Notes under the pieces: model-generated
Told to the model about the DNA's origin: nothing
What the model saw: only the letters and a program-made list of their open reading frames with translations
Databases searched by the model: none
Origin: Cycas panzhihuaensis
Taxonomy: Eukaryota > Cycadophyta
Assembly: GCA_023213395.1 (NCBI GenBank)
Contig: CM041465.1
Coordinates: 171,871,741-171,935,740 of the forward strand
Direction: 5' to 3'
Length of the DNA: 64,000 bases
In this document: positions 9,788-22,200 of the stretch, in pieces
How positions within the stretch are numbered: the first letter of the stretch is position 1
Layout of the letters: each line of letters begins with the position of its first letter
Program-made: the position numbers and the translations under genes

Positions 9788-11330
9788 GATGTCAAATATA
9801 CTCTTCAAAAGAAATATAATGCACCAATGAACATATATGATTTTAGATAAACTTTTTAAAGGAGATGTAATGCACAGTAAGGAAGTGATCCTTTCAATAA
9901 TGATAAAAAATATTTTCAATAAGCATGCTCTTCAAATAAACTTTGAAATAAAATGAATATAAGAGTAAATTTGAATGTCCTAAGTAAATATGATATAAAC
10001 TTTGATGAAGAAAAGAATAATCTTTAACCTTTTAATTCTTCAAATAAATAAATATAAACTCTCAATACAATAAATCCTTTGCCTTGATAATAATATATAA
10101 TGCTAAAACTAAAATGTATATGAGTATTTTTCACTTTGAAATATAATAAATATGAAGAAACTTTTAAATAAAAAAGTATTGTATTCCTTAAAAGAAAGGT
10201 TTAGGGGATAACTTCAAGTTTGACAACTTCAAAGTTATGCTAAATAGTGTCATAATAAGATGAAACTTTACCAGTATGAAGATTAATAAAATATGTATCC
10301 AATTGAACTGGTCGTTTTGAAAATGGGTTCCTACAAGTCAAATTTTGATAATCCAAAGTTATAGGCCTCTTTTTGAGGCATAATAGGAGCAATGAGATCA
10401 AAAACTTATAAAAATATTAATAAAACTTTATAGAATTCTGTAAAAATGATCAAATATATCTTGGAGTACTACTTAATATCTTTTTAATTACAAAAATTTG
10501 AGAAATAATGTACATAAAATGTGTAATTATGGCAGGTTGGAGGCAATTAAGTATCTCAAATTCGATATATTTGAAAATTAGTAAAAACACATTAAGATAT
10601 ATAAAAAACTATGTCAAATCGAAGAGGAGTGAGTCAGCTTCTCAACAAAACTGATGGGAATGAATTCCAATATAAAATAGAAAAGTTATAATGAAAATGA
10701 TAACTAGTACTTTTATGGTAAAAGGTTTAAAAAATGCTAAAAAACACTAAAGTGCCACTTTTGGCGATTAAAATAATGATCAAAATGAATTCTAAAAAAA
10801 TAAAATAAATGGTTGGTAATGAAGTTTATTGAATGTAAATCACTGTAGAATAGATTTGGGCAAAAAATAGTCATCTAGTAATAAAATATAATCAGTTGAA
10901 AAAGTGATTTTGTAAAAAGCTTAAAAATGGCTCAAAAAATAAATGTCTAACTTTAAATCGACTGAAATAGGGTCGAATTAGGTTCAAATGGGTCATATGA
11001 CCAGTCAAAATTAATCTATAGAAACTTTTTAATGTAATGAAACTAGTTTCATTAGAAATTGATGACTGAGTGAGGAGTTATAGCAAAAATTTGCCAGTAA
11101 CCCTATGTAAAGTAAAAAAAATTAAAAAAAGAAAAAAAGAAAAAGGTGTTAAAACTTATGTTAGCCCCTTTTAGAGATAGTTAATAGTCATGTGAGGAGA
11201 CACAGATCCTAGGGCTAAGATCGAAGGGGGCTTAACCCTTAAACCTTAGATTCTAAAAATATATAAAATCTAATTAATTTTTTTAAATTTTATAAGAAAT
11301 AAAAGCTAAAAAAGGAAATTTTGTACTAAA
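9788..11330. other. AT-rich DNA, nothing recognised
   Basis: Very AT-rich sequence with A-tracts (for example 11107-11148) and no convincing coding frame, terminal repeat or RNA gene. Phrases such as GGTCGAATTAGGTTCAAATG look like old LTR or untranslated retroelement sequence, but I could not pair them with a second copy in the window. Confidence 0.5.
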
Positions 11331-11579
11331 AATAGGCGCTTGTGGCTACGGTGTCATCATTCTTCATGTGGATGCCACTGCCCCTGCATTGTATAGACGC
11401 CACCATACAAAGGGTCAGGAATGAAGATGAAAGCCACCACAGAGGAGATCTGAGGTCACACAACCTTCAGAGAATGGAGGAGATCACACATAGAGTAGCA
11501 GGTAGAATGGAGGATAGCAGATCTCTATCTTGGAGATGAGATTCGCATAGAGAGTTCAGTCGATGGCATTAGCAATCTC

Positions 11580-12540
11580 TTTTATGCAGGCGATGGACCT
11601 TTGTTTACCAACTGTTAGAGAGTAAAATCTTATGGAAGAATGTATTATACGAGCTAGCTAGAGGGGAAGTTCTTCTTAAGGAATTTTTGTATCTTATAGA
11701 AGATAGTCCCAGGAGCAAGATAGTGGTTGTAGATGCAGAAGCAATGATATCACAGCAGCCTTTAGTCCCATCTAATATGTCTAAGGATAAACCCAAGAGG
11801 GAGGCTTAGAAATATAAATATGTTTTGACACCTGAAGTGGATTATGCTGCAAATGCAACTCTTTCACCCAGAATGCAGATAAATTCACATGGAGTTTCCA
11901 ATAGTTTGGATGTTCGTCAGAGTGATTCCCCTTTAATGCTTCATTAAGCATTTGAGTGCTATGATACTAGATGTTGGAGAATAAATTTTTTTTTGTTTAT
12001 TTTGAGTACTATAACACTCTTGAGAAGTTATGGAAGTTAATCTTAAGTCTACCTCCTAATATCAAGGTAAATCTCCTATTTGCTTTACAAAGTTATAGTA
12101 AAGAACAGTTTGAACAACTTGTAGCCACTATTTAGCAGTTCATCACTATTTTTATCTATGAAATGACAAAGAACAAGAAGGGGGATATAGCCATTATTCA
12201 ACAGTTCATCACTATTTTCTATGTGTTTGTTATAACTGAAATTTCCTAAATGATTACTTTATTAGATAATACCCAGCAAAGTCAAGTGAATAGAGTGTGG
12301 AAAAGTGTTTTATTTTCTCTTGTTTTACAGCCTATCTTGTATATCTTTACTTTTATGCTGTCATAGGTTCTTAAGAGAAAGATTCAAAATGAAGGAGGGT
12401 GCCTACAACCTGAAGATAGAAGTGCATTGCAGGCTGCTCTTCTCTTGGTAGCAAAAAAACTTAGTTTAGGTTCCCCTCAGCTCTTGTTTCATGACCTTCC
12501 AATTCGTGCAACTAGTGCATTTCAAATTTTATACTGAAAA
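11580..12540 (+). pseudogene. Coding-like fragments of an unidentified, possibly intron-containing gene
   Basis: Three stretches have protein-like composition unlike the AT-rich surroundings. The first (about 11590-11810) reads WKNVLYELARGEVLLKEFLY, then LIEDSPRSKIVVVDAEAMIS. The second (about 12005-12140) reads YYNTLEKLWKLILSLPPNIK and ALQSYSKEQFEQLVATI. The third (about 12369-12537) reads VLKRKIQNEGGCLQPEDRSA, then LLLVAKKLSLGSPQLLFHDL and ends in TGA. Each is preceded by a plausible 3' splice site (TTATGCAG, TTTTGAG, GTCATAG). Stops occur between and within the stretches. I do not recognise the family. It could be a decayed host gene, or a gene piece carried by an element. Confidence 0.45.
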
Positions 12541-13337
<797 letters not shown>

Positions 13338-13429
13338 TTAAATCTGAGAATGAAATTGAAAAAACCCGATAATGTAGCTGATTTGTAGACTTTCAGAGAT
13401 AAGATCTATTATATAATCTTCTCTAAAAG

Positions 13430-14040
13430 GATGAATATGCTCCAAAATTTGTAGATCTATAAAAAACATGAAAAAGTAGTTAAATATATGTTAAAAAAAT
13501 ATAGATCTAAAATAAAATATAGTAGATTTGAACCAAATGCTACAGATCTGAAATAAATATACCAGAAAATGTTAAAAATAAATGATGAAATAAACAAATA
13601 TGAAATGAAATATAGCAGATCTAAACCAAATATAATAGAAAATGGTAAAATGCTTAGTAAAATATACAGATCTGAAAAAATATAACTCAGATCTGAAGAA
13701 AACTTTAGCAGATCTGAAGTAAAATATGCCAGATCTGAGAAAACTATGGCGGATCTTGAAGTAAACTTTGATAACTATTGCATGTAGTTGAAATCCTTCA
13801 CAAATTTGAGAAGATATTAGATAAATACACAGAAATATTCTTGAAAATAGTCAAATATATAATAAGATGTGCAGATCTAAAAAAATATAACTCAGATTTT
13901 AAAAAAACTTTGAAAAAATGTAGCTTGTAGCTGAAACCCTACGTAGATCTAAAAAATATTAGATAAGTAGATAGAAATCTGCTTGAAAAAATGCCAAATA
14001 TTTGATAAAAATATGTAGATCTAAGAAAATATGAAGAAAT
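13430..14040. repeat. Degenerate AGATCTGAA-type short repeats
   Basis: The core AGATCT(G/A)AA recurs roughly a dozen times at irregular spacing of about 20-40 bp, densest at 13540-13760, usually followed by AAATAT. It lies just inside the copia primer-site array (in minus-strand terms, downstream of the PBS). It may be the untranslated leader of that element. Confidence 0.7.
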
Positions 14041-14294
14041 ATGAAGAAAACTTGAATAAATGTAGCTTGCTACTAATCTCCTTCATAAATATGTGAATAA
14101 ATATAAAATATCTTTGTTATTTCATAAATATAACTCAATAATAAGCAAATCTCTGATAAAAATATAAGAAACTGCTGAAGAAAAACTTACAAAAAATAAA
14201 TATAATTGATATTGTTGCTGTAAGTAAATCTGCCTCAAATGTCAGTAAATCTTCTTGCTTCTTCAAAGAAACTTCAGCAACACAACAATCATTT

Positions 14295-14472
14295 GCTCTG
14301 ATACCAAATGTTAGAAAGTAATGTAGTCCCAAGTAACTCTGATACCAAATGAAAGAAATAAAATGGAGTAAAACTAAGCTCTAATACCAAATGATGGAAA
14401 AATAATATAGCCCCAAGTAGCTCTGATACCAAATGTAGGAAAATAATGGAGCTAAACTAAGCTCTAATACCA
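14295..14472 (-). repeat. Tandem array of five copia-type primer-binding-site units
   Basis: The 12-mer GCTCTGATACCA (complement of the initiator-Met tRNA primer site TGGTATCAGAGC) or a close variant starts at 14295, 14336, 14378, 14420 and 14461, that is every 41-42 bp, each followed by AAATG. The rest of the unit alternates between two forms (ending CCCAAGTA or AAACTAA), suggesting a duplicated two-unit block of about 83 bp. The fifth copy abuts the LTR-like sequence beginning TGTAGGAAG at 14475. A single PBS is normal; five in tandem is not. Confidence 0.85.
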
Positions 14473-14474
14473 AA

Positions 14475-14824
14475 TGTAGGAAGATAATATTGTAGGAGAA
14501 CAGGGTAGAACATAAACTATTCAATCCATATTGATAGAGAAGAGTAATACAAATGTCCAATATTGGTGGTGTCTAAAAACACCAGGGTTGCACATCCCTC
14601 AATATTTATAATTTTAGGGGAGAAGGGAAACTTCTCAATCCCTGAAATTCAAATTACAATAAAATAATACAAACTTAACTTAAAGTAAACTTAACTCAAA
14701 TTAATAGTAACTTACCTTAACTTACCTATACATGTTGAGCACCCACATGTGTAAATTCAAGAATACGAGGTGTGCTCCCCTGGTTGGAAGGTGGGAGTGG
14801 AGTGATAACTATTAACTCCAATAA
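14475..14824 (-). repeat. Copia-like LTR remnant (minus orientation)
   Basis: Adjacent to the primer sites, it begins TGTAGGAAG on the plus strand. Its sense strand carries a TATA-like TTATAAATATTGAGG (about 14605) and would start near TATTGGAGTTAATAG, close to the usual copia TGTTGGAG start. No second LTR or target duplication was found, so the outer edge (about 14824) is approximate. Confidence 0.55.
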
Positions 14825-15927
14825 TTTATTATATACAAACTTTACTATTTGCATTAGTATTAGATATTAATATGGTTGAATTTATGTTGGCCACTTATAT
14901 ATCAATACGATGGGAGTTATATTGGCTTCTTACTATGGATGGAGTTATATTAAGTTGATCAATTATATTAATACAACTATAATTAATTTTGGTGATGCAA
15001 TGGTAATTAATGTAGCTGGAATTACTCTTAAGGATGTGTTGATCTGTATATGTTAATTATATATATCAATATGGTTGTAAACATATTAATGTTCCTGATT
15101 AAATATATTAACATGAATATAGTACCATGATTATTGATGCATTAGGTTGGTTATATATATTAATGTAACTGGAAATATTTTGTGTCTATTTGATTATAGG
15201 CTCAGATACACAAGGTTCACAGTTGTGGAAATAATCAATTATAGTCAACTAATTTATATCGTGTAGCTATGTATTAGATATGTAGTTAACTCTTGTAATA
15301 ATAAGAGTTATACAGTCATAAATATGTGTAACAACAATAATGGTTAATTGTTTGATATCTTTTATATCATACAGTGAAATTAGTATACACTAATCTTGAT
15401 ATATGCAAATTAATATTAGTTGCTTAGACTTATTTGATGGTTACAAATAGATATACACTCATAAATAGGAAGCAAGTTTGATAATAAGAAAATATCCAAA
15501 GATATATTATTAAATTGATGACAAAAGTTTTAACATGATCCACATTTATTTCTATATAAAGGAACGTGACTCATTACTAATATATGACATCCTTCATCAA
15601 TAAATTTATTAATTTAGGTTCATTACATAATAGATTCTCAAATAGACTTGGAATGAATCCAAAATTAAATGGAAAATAACTTCAAAAGGGAATTGAATGG
15701 ACTGTAATAAGTATGTCTACTAACACACAAACTATGAAATCTTGTAGGTGCAAGTTAGGGTTCCTTTAACATAATGGGCAACATAAGTAATTGACTCTAT
15801 AGAGCCACCATCTCATATGTCAATGAAACTAGGGTTTTACCTTAACACTGGGAAACTAAAAAACCTATAAAATAATAGACTTTTAATGTACCTTTCTTTT
15901 CATTATAGCTCTAATATTTTACTTGAG
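14825..15927. other. AT-rich DNA with loose TATATTAATATGG-type repeats
   Basis: No coding frame. Loosely repeated ATTATATATCAATATGG-like phrases occur at 14880-15170. Nothing else recognised. Confidence 0.5.
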
Positions 15928-16171
15928 TTCTAATACCATGTAGAAAAATAAAATTAACAAAAAATAATAATGCATAAATGAAAATAAACAAACACTAAGA
16001 TCATAATGGTACCTTTAAAGTACCTTGGATTAACATTAGAATAATATTATAACTTTATTTAATATGATATATTGAGTGTATATTTATAATACATAACTTA
16101 ATTATATATGGAACTTATCATAAAATACCAACATCATAATATAATTAATTACATAAATAAGTATTACAACT
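15928..16171 (-). repeat. Possible copia PBS and LTR start, interrupted by copy B
   Basis: TTCTAATACCA (15928-15938) resembles the complement of the initiator-Met primer site and is followed directly by TGTAGAAAAATAA, resembling the LTR start at 14475. If so, copy B inserted into this LTR, whose remainder would resume at 33034. No partner LTR was seen. Confidence 0.3.
16167..16171. other. Target-site duplication CAACT, left of copy B
   Basis: CAACT directly precedes the TG of the left LTR and recurs directly after the right LTR at 33029-33033. Confidence 0.9.
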
Positions 16172-18941
16172 TGGATGCATGTCTACGGGATAGTCACTAT
16201 GCTTAATAGAGGTGATGGTGGTCAACAATGATGTTGAAGGTGTGGGCAAGAACCTATAAACAAAGAGAGCACCACGCAGGGTGCCCCATGCATAGGAGTG
16301 TGAGTTCAGGACCTACGAATGGCACTTAACTACCTTAAAGTAGCCTTCAATCCAGAAGAGAGAGTGCATATAGGGGGTAGCCTGGATGGTCTTAAGAGGA
16401 AGGTCCTCCCACCCTTGGATGGCCGGAAGGGAAGAGGAGGAATCCTCAAGGAGTTTCCCTATGATAAAGGGAAATGGAAGTGAATGGAGTAGGTGAAAGC
16501 CTACGATGTAAGTGGGTCTCCCTTGGCTATTTGGCCAATGCAAATAGAACCAAAAGAGGGTGAGAGAGGGGCACTTAAGCCAAGTCTTCCTTTAACAACT
16601 AAAGGGGCAAAAGGAAAAAAGAATAAGTGATATGTGTGCAAGCAAACAACGCTAAATGGAATGCACTTAAGGGTATGTTTGGGCTGATAGGAAGAGGAAG
16701 AGGAAAGGGGGTTCCTATAATGTCCTTTTCCTATATGAGTCAAGCATATGACATATAAGTGTAAATAATCGCTCCCATTTAACCTTTTACTTTCGTTTGG
16801 TCTGTTTAGCTAGAACATAGATTTAAATAAAAGCAAAAAGGGGAAATTCGGGGATAAAAAAATAGATGTGTATACCCAGGAGGTGTAACGGCCGACGGGA
16901 GACCTCACCCACATGTAACACGCCCTCACGCCAACCAGTGGATGTGCGACCAAGATCAATGTGAAGGACAAGGGCTTCCTTACCTTTCCCTTATGAAAAG
17001 AAAGTGGAATAAAAGGAAGTGAATGGAATGACAAAAAAGAAAAGAGGATGAAGCGTACCTAGATTTGGAGGCCTTTTCCTTTCACACAAAACTGCTTCAA
17101 CTTGCACATACAAGAACTTATCCCTTCCAAAAAGGGGCTGTGAAGAGAGCTATATATATATATATCTATATATATATATACAACTGTATGTGATGTATAT
17201 ATCAAATTATTATATTGATTTAGGAAAAATACTGCTACAAATAACTCCAAATCTCTCCCAAATAAAACCCACACATCAAGCAAGAAGGAGTGAAGGGAAG
17301 CCTCAGGATGGACAACCCTCCACTAGGTTCTCCATGCAACCCTCTAGCGTAGTAAAGCAAGGACAAATAGTAACTTATGAGAGCCAAGAAGCATAAGGAT
17401 AAGTGTAGCAAAGTATTGGAGAGGTATAAAGGCGAAGGAGTTGCTACGGGTAGCAATCCAGTGTACAGACCCCTACCAAGGTTTTCAAGGGATACCCAAC
17501 AATATTAAGGACACTACGGTGGTCCAAATGGGAGGCGTATAGGCCTGGAATCAGTGCAATAAGGGGCTGCACATGTTGATAATCCAGCATAGGCCTAAGG
17601 TTCACCTTCTCCTAATTAACCCAAGAGAAGCACGGGAGCAAGAGAAGAAAGGTGGGAAGGGGATTGCCCTTGGAGAGTAGGCCTAAGTGGGGCTACCCCC
17701 ACCTTACTCCCTTCACCCAACTTTTGTGGATCTTCTCCCACTGCTTCCTTAAGGAAAATTAGTGGAGGAAAGGTGAAAACCTAGAATAAAAGGCCAAACT
17801 CAATGGAAACAAGGTTTGCTACAACCAAACATGAAGGAAGAAAGCAAGCACACTAGAAAATAAGTCTAACATGGAGATAACATACCATAAACTTTGAAAA
17901 AAGGATCTAAGATACCTATTGGGTTGAGTCTAGGGCAGGTTTTCCCCTCCAACCAGTGGAAGAGGAGGGTTCCTACAAGGTTTTACATGAGGTAACCCTA
18001 AGGATGGTTGTAGGAGACACTTGCTGGGACAAACTGGAAGAGAACCACACCAAAACTTACTTGAGAATGCTTGGAGAGGAGCTTCCAACCACGGAGAAGG
18101 GCTGTTGCAGGCAGATCCTAGGCTGGAGTTACAGGAAACGCAGGCCTGTAGATGTACCTGTAGAAGGAAGAGAGGAAGAGTAGAAGCTGTGGTAGGAAAT
18201 AGTTATGTTGGAGAGCCAAAAAAGATCTAAGAGAGGTAAAATGATGATGGTTTTGGGATTTATACCCATCCCAACCCTAAACAAGTAAATAGGGCATAAA
18301 TAGGGCTGAGCTGGGTATGAGGCCACGTGGAAATTTTGTGAAAAAAGTAAGAATTACCATACTAGTTTTAAAAAATAACTTGCAACAGTCACACCACAGT
18401 AAACTTTGTAGTACCATGGTAAACTTCGTGGTACCACTAAGTTTATAGCAGTGAAGGGCCAAAAAGCTAGAATGGTAATAATCTGGGTTTCGGAAGGCTT
18501 AGGAGGTGATGTGACAAGCCTGGGAGGGGCTGGCCCTCCTGTCCAAGTGGCTAGGATAGCCCAGAAGGCATGAGGAGCATCAATGGCTAAAGGTCCCAGA
18601 AATGAGGTGATAAGAGCTCAAAATCAGGGCATGAATGGGTCATATAAATCAAATGAGGCTTGAGGCGATGTGGAGGTAGCACAGAGGGTCATAGAGTGCC
18701 ATAGGGGATGCCTACCTTGCGAGAAGGTCAGTCCCACTAGGTCATCATAGGCTCACAATACAACAAGCAGCATGATCAAGTAATAAATACAAGGTAATCA
18801 CATAAATCAAGTAAGCAGTCATGCAATGAGGTAATACTTCTATCAACCTTTCTAAAGAAATATTAGAAGTGAAAAAGAAGAAGCATACCTGATCTTACCT
18901 GAGTCGACCTGTCTGTATTCGTTCCCAATAGCTGGGAAACA
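16172..18941 (-). repeat. 3' LTR of copy B (2770 bp)
   Basis: Plus strand runs TGGATGCATGTCTACGGG to AGCTGGGAAACA. It matches 30310-33028 along its length and, inverted, 7034-9787. It includes a TA run at about 17152-17180 and the TATA-like box at 18255-18267. Confidence 0.95.
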
Positions 18942-18953
18942 CTGCCCCCTTGG
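18942..18953 (-). promoter_or_regulatory. Polypurine tract of copy B
   Basis: Sense strand CCAAGGGGGCAG abuts the TGTTTCCCAGC start of the 3' LTR. Confidence 0.85.
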
Positions 18954-19379
18954 TAGTAGAGCCTCGCTACTCGAAAGCATAGTGTGATGGCAAATACTAA
19001 CAACAAAACTGTCAGTAGCACATGTGTATGTATATATAAATCATGATCATAACAAGAGTCAATGGTGCCAACAAGTGTCATGGAAAAACGCGTGGATACA
19101 AGGAAAGGGGTGGAGACAATATAGGGGCTACCTATGTGCCACCCGGGAATCAACTGGAAGCTAAGAAGGACGACGGGGGTGCTCCCATTATAAAAATACA
19201 GAGAAAAGTGCATGATGATGTCAAGTATAAGAGGTAAATGAGCAAACCTAGTAATCACCATAGTTTAACCTCATTAGCAGCTAGCTTTCAGAGGTGCGAA
19301 CAGATTCACAAAGTGATCTTCATGATGGCCTGAGACTTGAGTGATAGAGCGACCAGGCAAGTCTTAAAGGCATCCAATA
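18954..19379 (-). other. 3' untranslated spacer of copy B
   Basis: Homologous to 6601-7023 of copy A, including a short TATATA run near 19030 and a TAAACTATGGT motif (minus strand, about 19255-19266). Nothing coding. Confidence 0.6.
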
Positions 19380-20302
19380 AGAAGAGGAAGGCGACGCTCA
19401 AGGATGAGGCAAACGAGGTTGTTCGCCTCAGCGTTGAGGACCTGAGGGATGTGTCAGATGTCGACAGACTAGAAATTAGCTAGCAGGGATCTAACAGTCA
19501 AAGCGAGGACTCTCAAGTAAAGGCATCACACCTGGTAAACCTGGGTGAGATGGGACACCACCACTTGGGAGTTGTAAAGAAGAACAATAGATCCGTGATG
19601 GAAACAGAGTTCATCAGTGAGGGCTTCGATAAAAGCCATGTACTCAACTTCATTATTAGTGGCCTCAGGGAGGAAGATTCTAGAATACAAAAAATCATGT
19701 CTAGAAGGGCTGCAAAGAATCCATGCAGCGGTAGAAGGTCTAGGGTTACTGCGGCTTCTGCCATCGATAAAAGTGAAGAGCGACATGGATGATGAGAGGA
19801 AAATATCTCGGTAGAGAAAATGTATGATAATATAAAAGAGGCTCGTATGGCAAGTGATAAATGGCTGTGAAGGGTAGGAGAACCTAGCAGCGAGGCTACC
19901 CAAAGACAAGAGCAGGCTACCCAACTACTGGCTAAGAGTGGGCAGCAAAAGGGCATCCTGGGGTGCCAAAGGATACTTAAGAAAGCAAAGAATGACTCTA
20001 GATGGAGGGGGCATTCCCTTTGGAGACCCCAGGGGCAAGAACAGGCTGCAGAAACGAGTCCAGGATGACGAAACGAGCCAAACGAGTGTAAACTCGGGCA
20101 TGTATGGGAGTGGCACACAAAATGAAACAAAAGGGCCCTGCAAAAAAATGCATTGACAAGGTGCCATTAATGCATCTAAAGGAATGAGCAAAATAAGGGC
20201 TATGGGAGCACGACAGGAAACATGGCCCAAAGGCAAAGACGATTGGGGATAAGAAATGGTCCAAAGGGCTATCACAGGAGTGAAAATAGAGGTAGTATCC
20301 AT
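19380..20302 (-). pseudogene. Second RNase H (aRNH-like) ORF of copy B
   Basis: One minus-strand frame runs 20302-19526 with a single internal TAG near 19927. Its last 85 residues form an RNase H: MSLFTFIDGRSRSNPRPSTA, WILCSP, IFLPEATNNEVEYMAFIEAL, VLLYNSQVVVSHLTQVYQV. Beyond the stop, a shifted frame gives DIRHIPQVLNAEANNLVCLI (about 19390-19460). Here the first Asp and the Glu are intact, but the DSQ Asp is Asn, as in copies A and C, and the final Asp is also Asn. The N-terminal half (20302-19780) is Pro/Cys/Leu-rich and of unknown identity; a different frame is equally conserved there, so its true frame is uncertain. The ATG at 20302 sits only 13 bp from the TATA-like element, so it may not be the real start. 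Confidence 0.78.
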
Positions 20303-20314
20303 TGGGGTCCCCGC

Positions 20315-20324
20315 CTATATAAGG
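20315..20324. promoter_or_regulatory. TATA-like palindrome (CTATATAAGG), copy B
   Basis: TATATAAGG points towards PMD on the plus strand; the complement TTATATAGG points to the second RNase H. Conserved with 5653-5661. Confidence 0.4.
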
Positions 20325-20729
20325 AAAATCGATGAAAATTGAATTCATTTTCATGGGCTCTCGAACGAATCCAGAGCCCATTCCTTACACAGCGAAGCGC
20401 CACCTGACTTCGAGGGCACACTGAAAGAGATCTGACCATTGGATCAGAGCCAAAAGATAGCTATTGGGACCATAGGAATGAGATGGTGAGCACACGGCCA
20501 GACCTAATGAGTGGATCTCTAAAAACTCAACCCATCTCGTGCTTTAAAGTATAATGCTTTTTGGTGTTTTTTATGTAGATTTTTAAGCCCCATATGGGCT
20601 AAAAACGATGTTCCAGAGTCCAAATTAGACCCAGAGAGAGGCAGGACTGGGGTATTAGGCAGTCCTGGTCCCATTGGGCCTGGCTGTGGGCCACTTGGAA
20701 TAAAATTTTTTATTTGTTTGGGCAGAAGA

Positions 20730-20747
20730 CCCCCCCTTTTGGGGGGG
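20730..20747. repeat. C7-T4-G7 homopolymer hairpin
   Basis: Inverted G/C runs around a four-base loop, matching 5230-5248 of copy A. Confidence 0.75.
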
Positions 20748-20880
20748 TGACGTTCACACCACATTCACACCCAAGGGACCCCAAATCTCGACCAAGTGAG
20801 GCTGAGAGGCAGTCTAAAGGATGAGGGATGAGTATAGGCCAAAGTCTGGAATGTTCTATGGCATTTTGTTGGTCATGATC

Positions 20881-22098
20881 ATGGTGGAGAATCACGAGAA
20901 TATAGGTATGGTGATGCTCAGTTTTATAGAGATGATGACGAGAGAGGATAGAGAGATCCTATTAAGATGTGGCCTACTGAAGGTCACGAGGATACCCCAA
21001 TACACATCAGATCAGCGATTACTAGTAGATATAGTGTCACACTGGGATAGGCAGAGACATGTCTTCCACTTACCCCAGGTAGGGGATGTATCATTGATGC
21101 TCAAGGACATCAAGAGGATACTGGGAGTACCGATAATAGGGAGGCCGGTGATACTAAGAGCACTACCCAGTAATGAGGCAACACACAGAGAGGTTACTAT
21201 GTTTTTCATAGGCTCAGACATATGGGAGAGGTGAGGGATTCCTCTCCAAACCATGGTAATGTCGAGAGTTCCTCGAGTGAGGAAACTGATTACATTGTAC
21301 ATTCTATTTCAGATATCCCAAAAATAGAACTATAGGGATATACCAGGAGGATGGATGGATGCAGTACACTAGTGCGAGACAGGAGAGAGGATGGACTGGG
21401 CTACCCTCATAATGGAAAACCTTGTCACACACCTGGATGTTATTCAGGTAGCACGGAGAGGCAGATTGTCATATAGTACGTTACTACAGTGTTGGTTCTT
21501 TGACTACTTTGGAGTAGTGGCGCTGACAAGGGGATTATACCTTATCTCAGAGTGGGCCCCAATGGTACACAGGTGGTAGACCAGGTTAAGAGGGACCGAG
21601 GACCAGGCACATGTCTGTTGCTCGGTGGAGGTCATATCACTAGACCTCCTCACCATGACAGACTACATAGCAGATCCATATAGAGTGGTGAGGTGGGATA
21701 ACGATGATGAGGCAGGCAGGGTAGGAGTGCCCCTAGGAGATAACGAGGGCAGCGATGGAGGTGATGGGGCCAGCCCATCACGAGCTGCAGGAGAGGTAGG
21801 TCTACCAAGGACCATAGGTAGAGGAACAAGTCCATCAGGGGCTATAGGTGGAGACGCAGGCCCATCGGGAGCTGCGGAGGAGAGTAGGGATCCAGTGACA
21901 TGGGCCCGTAGGCTACGGATCGTCAGGAGATCTAGAGAGGTAGGTGTACCAACCGCAGAGAGGAGGGACGTCCTAGTAGCTAAGGCAGTGGTACAGGAGG
22001 TATCTGAGGAGGAGGAGGTACCTACAGCTAGTGAAGTGCCTAAGGCAGAGGCAGTCGCCCGAGTAGGGGAGCCGGTAGTCGCACCAGGTGATACATGA
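20881..22098 (+). pseudogene. Antisense plant mobile domain (PMD)-like ORF of copy B
   Basis: A single frame of 406 codons from ATG 20881 (alternative 20821) to TGA 22096-22098 with four internal stops (first at 21232-21234, last at 21577-21579) and no frameshift. The PMD signature is clear: LLVDIVSHWDRQRHVFHLP, VGDVSLMLKDIKRILGVPI, IGRPVILRALPSNEATHREV. Further on come SRVPRVRKLITLYILFQIS, MDWATLIMENLVTHLDVIQV and LISEWAPMVHRW. The tail is Gly/Pro/Ala-rich (GASPSRAAGEVG) and then acidic (VQEVSEEEEVP). It is transcriptionally opposed to gag-pol and convergent with integrase. Length and frame agree with copy A (3757-4974) to within one codon. This suggests that the frame was under coding constraint before these insertions decayed. 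I do not know of a role for PMD in the retrotransposition cycle. Confidence 0.85.
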
Positions 22099-22200
22099 CC
22101 CTCTTGTCATCGTTTGATTACCAGGTACATATATAGTTTGATTTTTAGTTTGATATGTGTATGGACATATACTGACACGTGACATGCTAGATTTGTAGGT

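Larger units (their letters stand above)
20303..20880. promoter_or_regulatory. Intergenic region between diverging aRNH and PMD ORFs (copy B)
   Basis: Equivalent of 4975-5690. It contains the TATA-like palindrome, a conserved block around CACCTGACTTCGAGGGCACA (20400-20420), and the C7-T4-G7 hairpin. An in-frame ATG at 20821 could extend the PMD ORF by 20 codons; copy A supports starting near 20881. Confidence 0.5.

Noticed and set aside
14295-14472. CRISPR-like array (regular 41-42 bp spacing)
   Set aside because: This is plant DNA. The repeated word is a retrotransposon primer site, and the spacers are themselves related.
15928-16171. Confident copia LTR split by copy B
   Set aside because: Only the PBS-like word and the TGTAG start support it; no partner LTR or target duplication, so it is listed at low confidence only.
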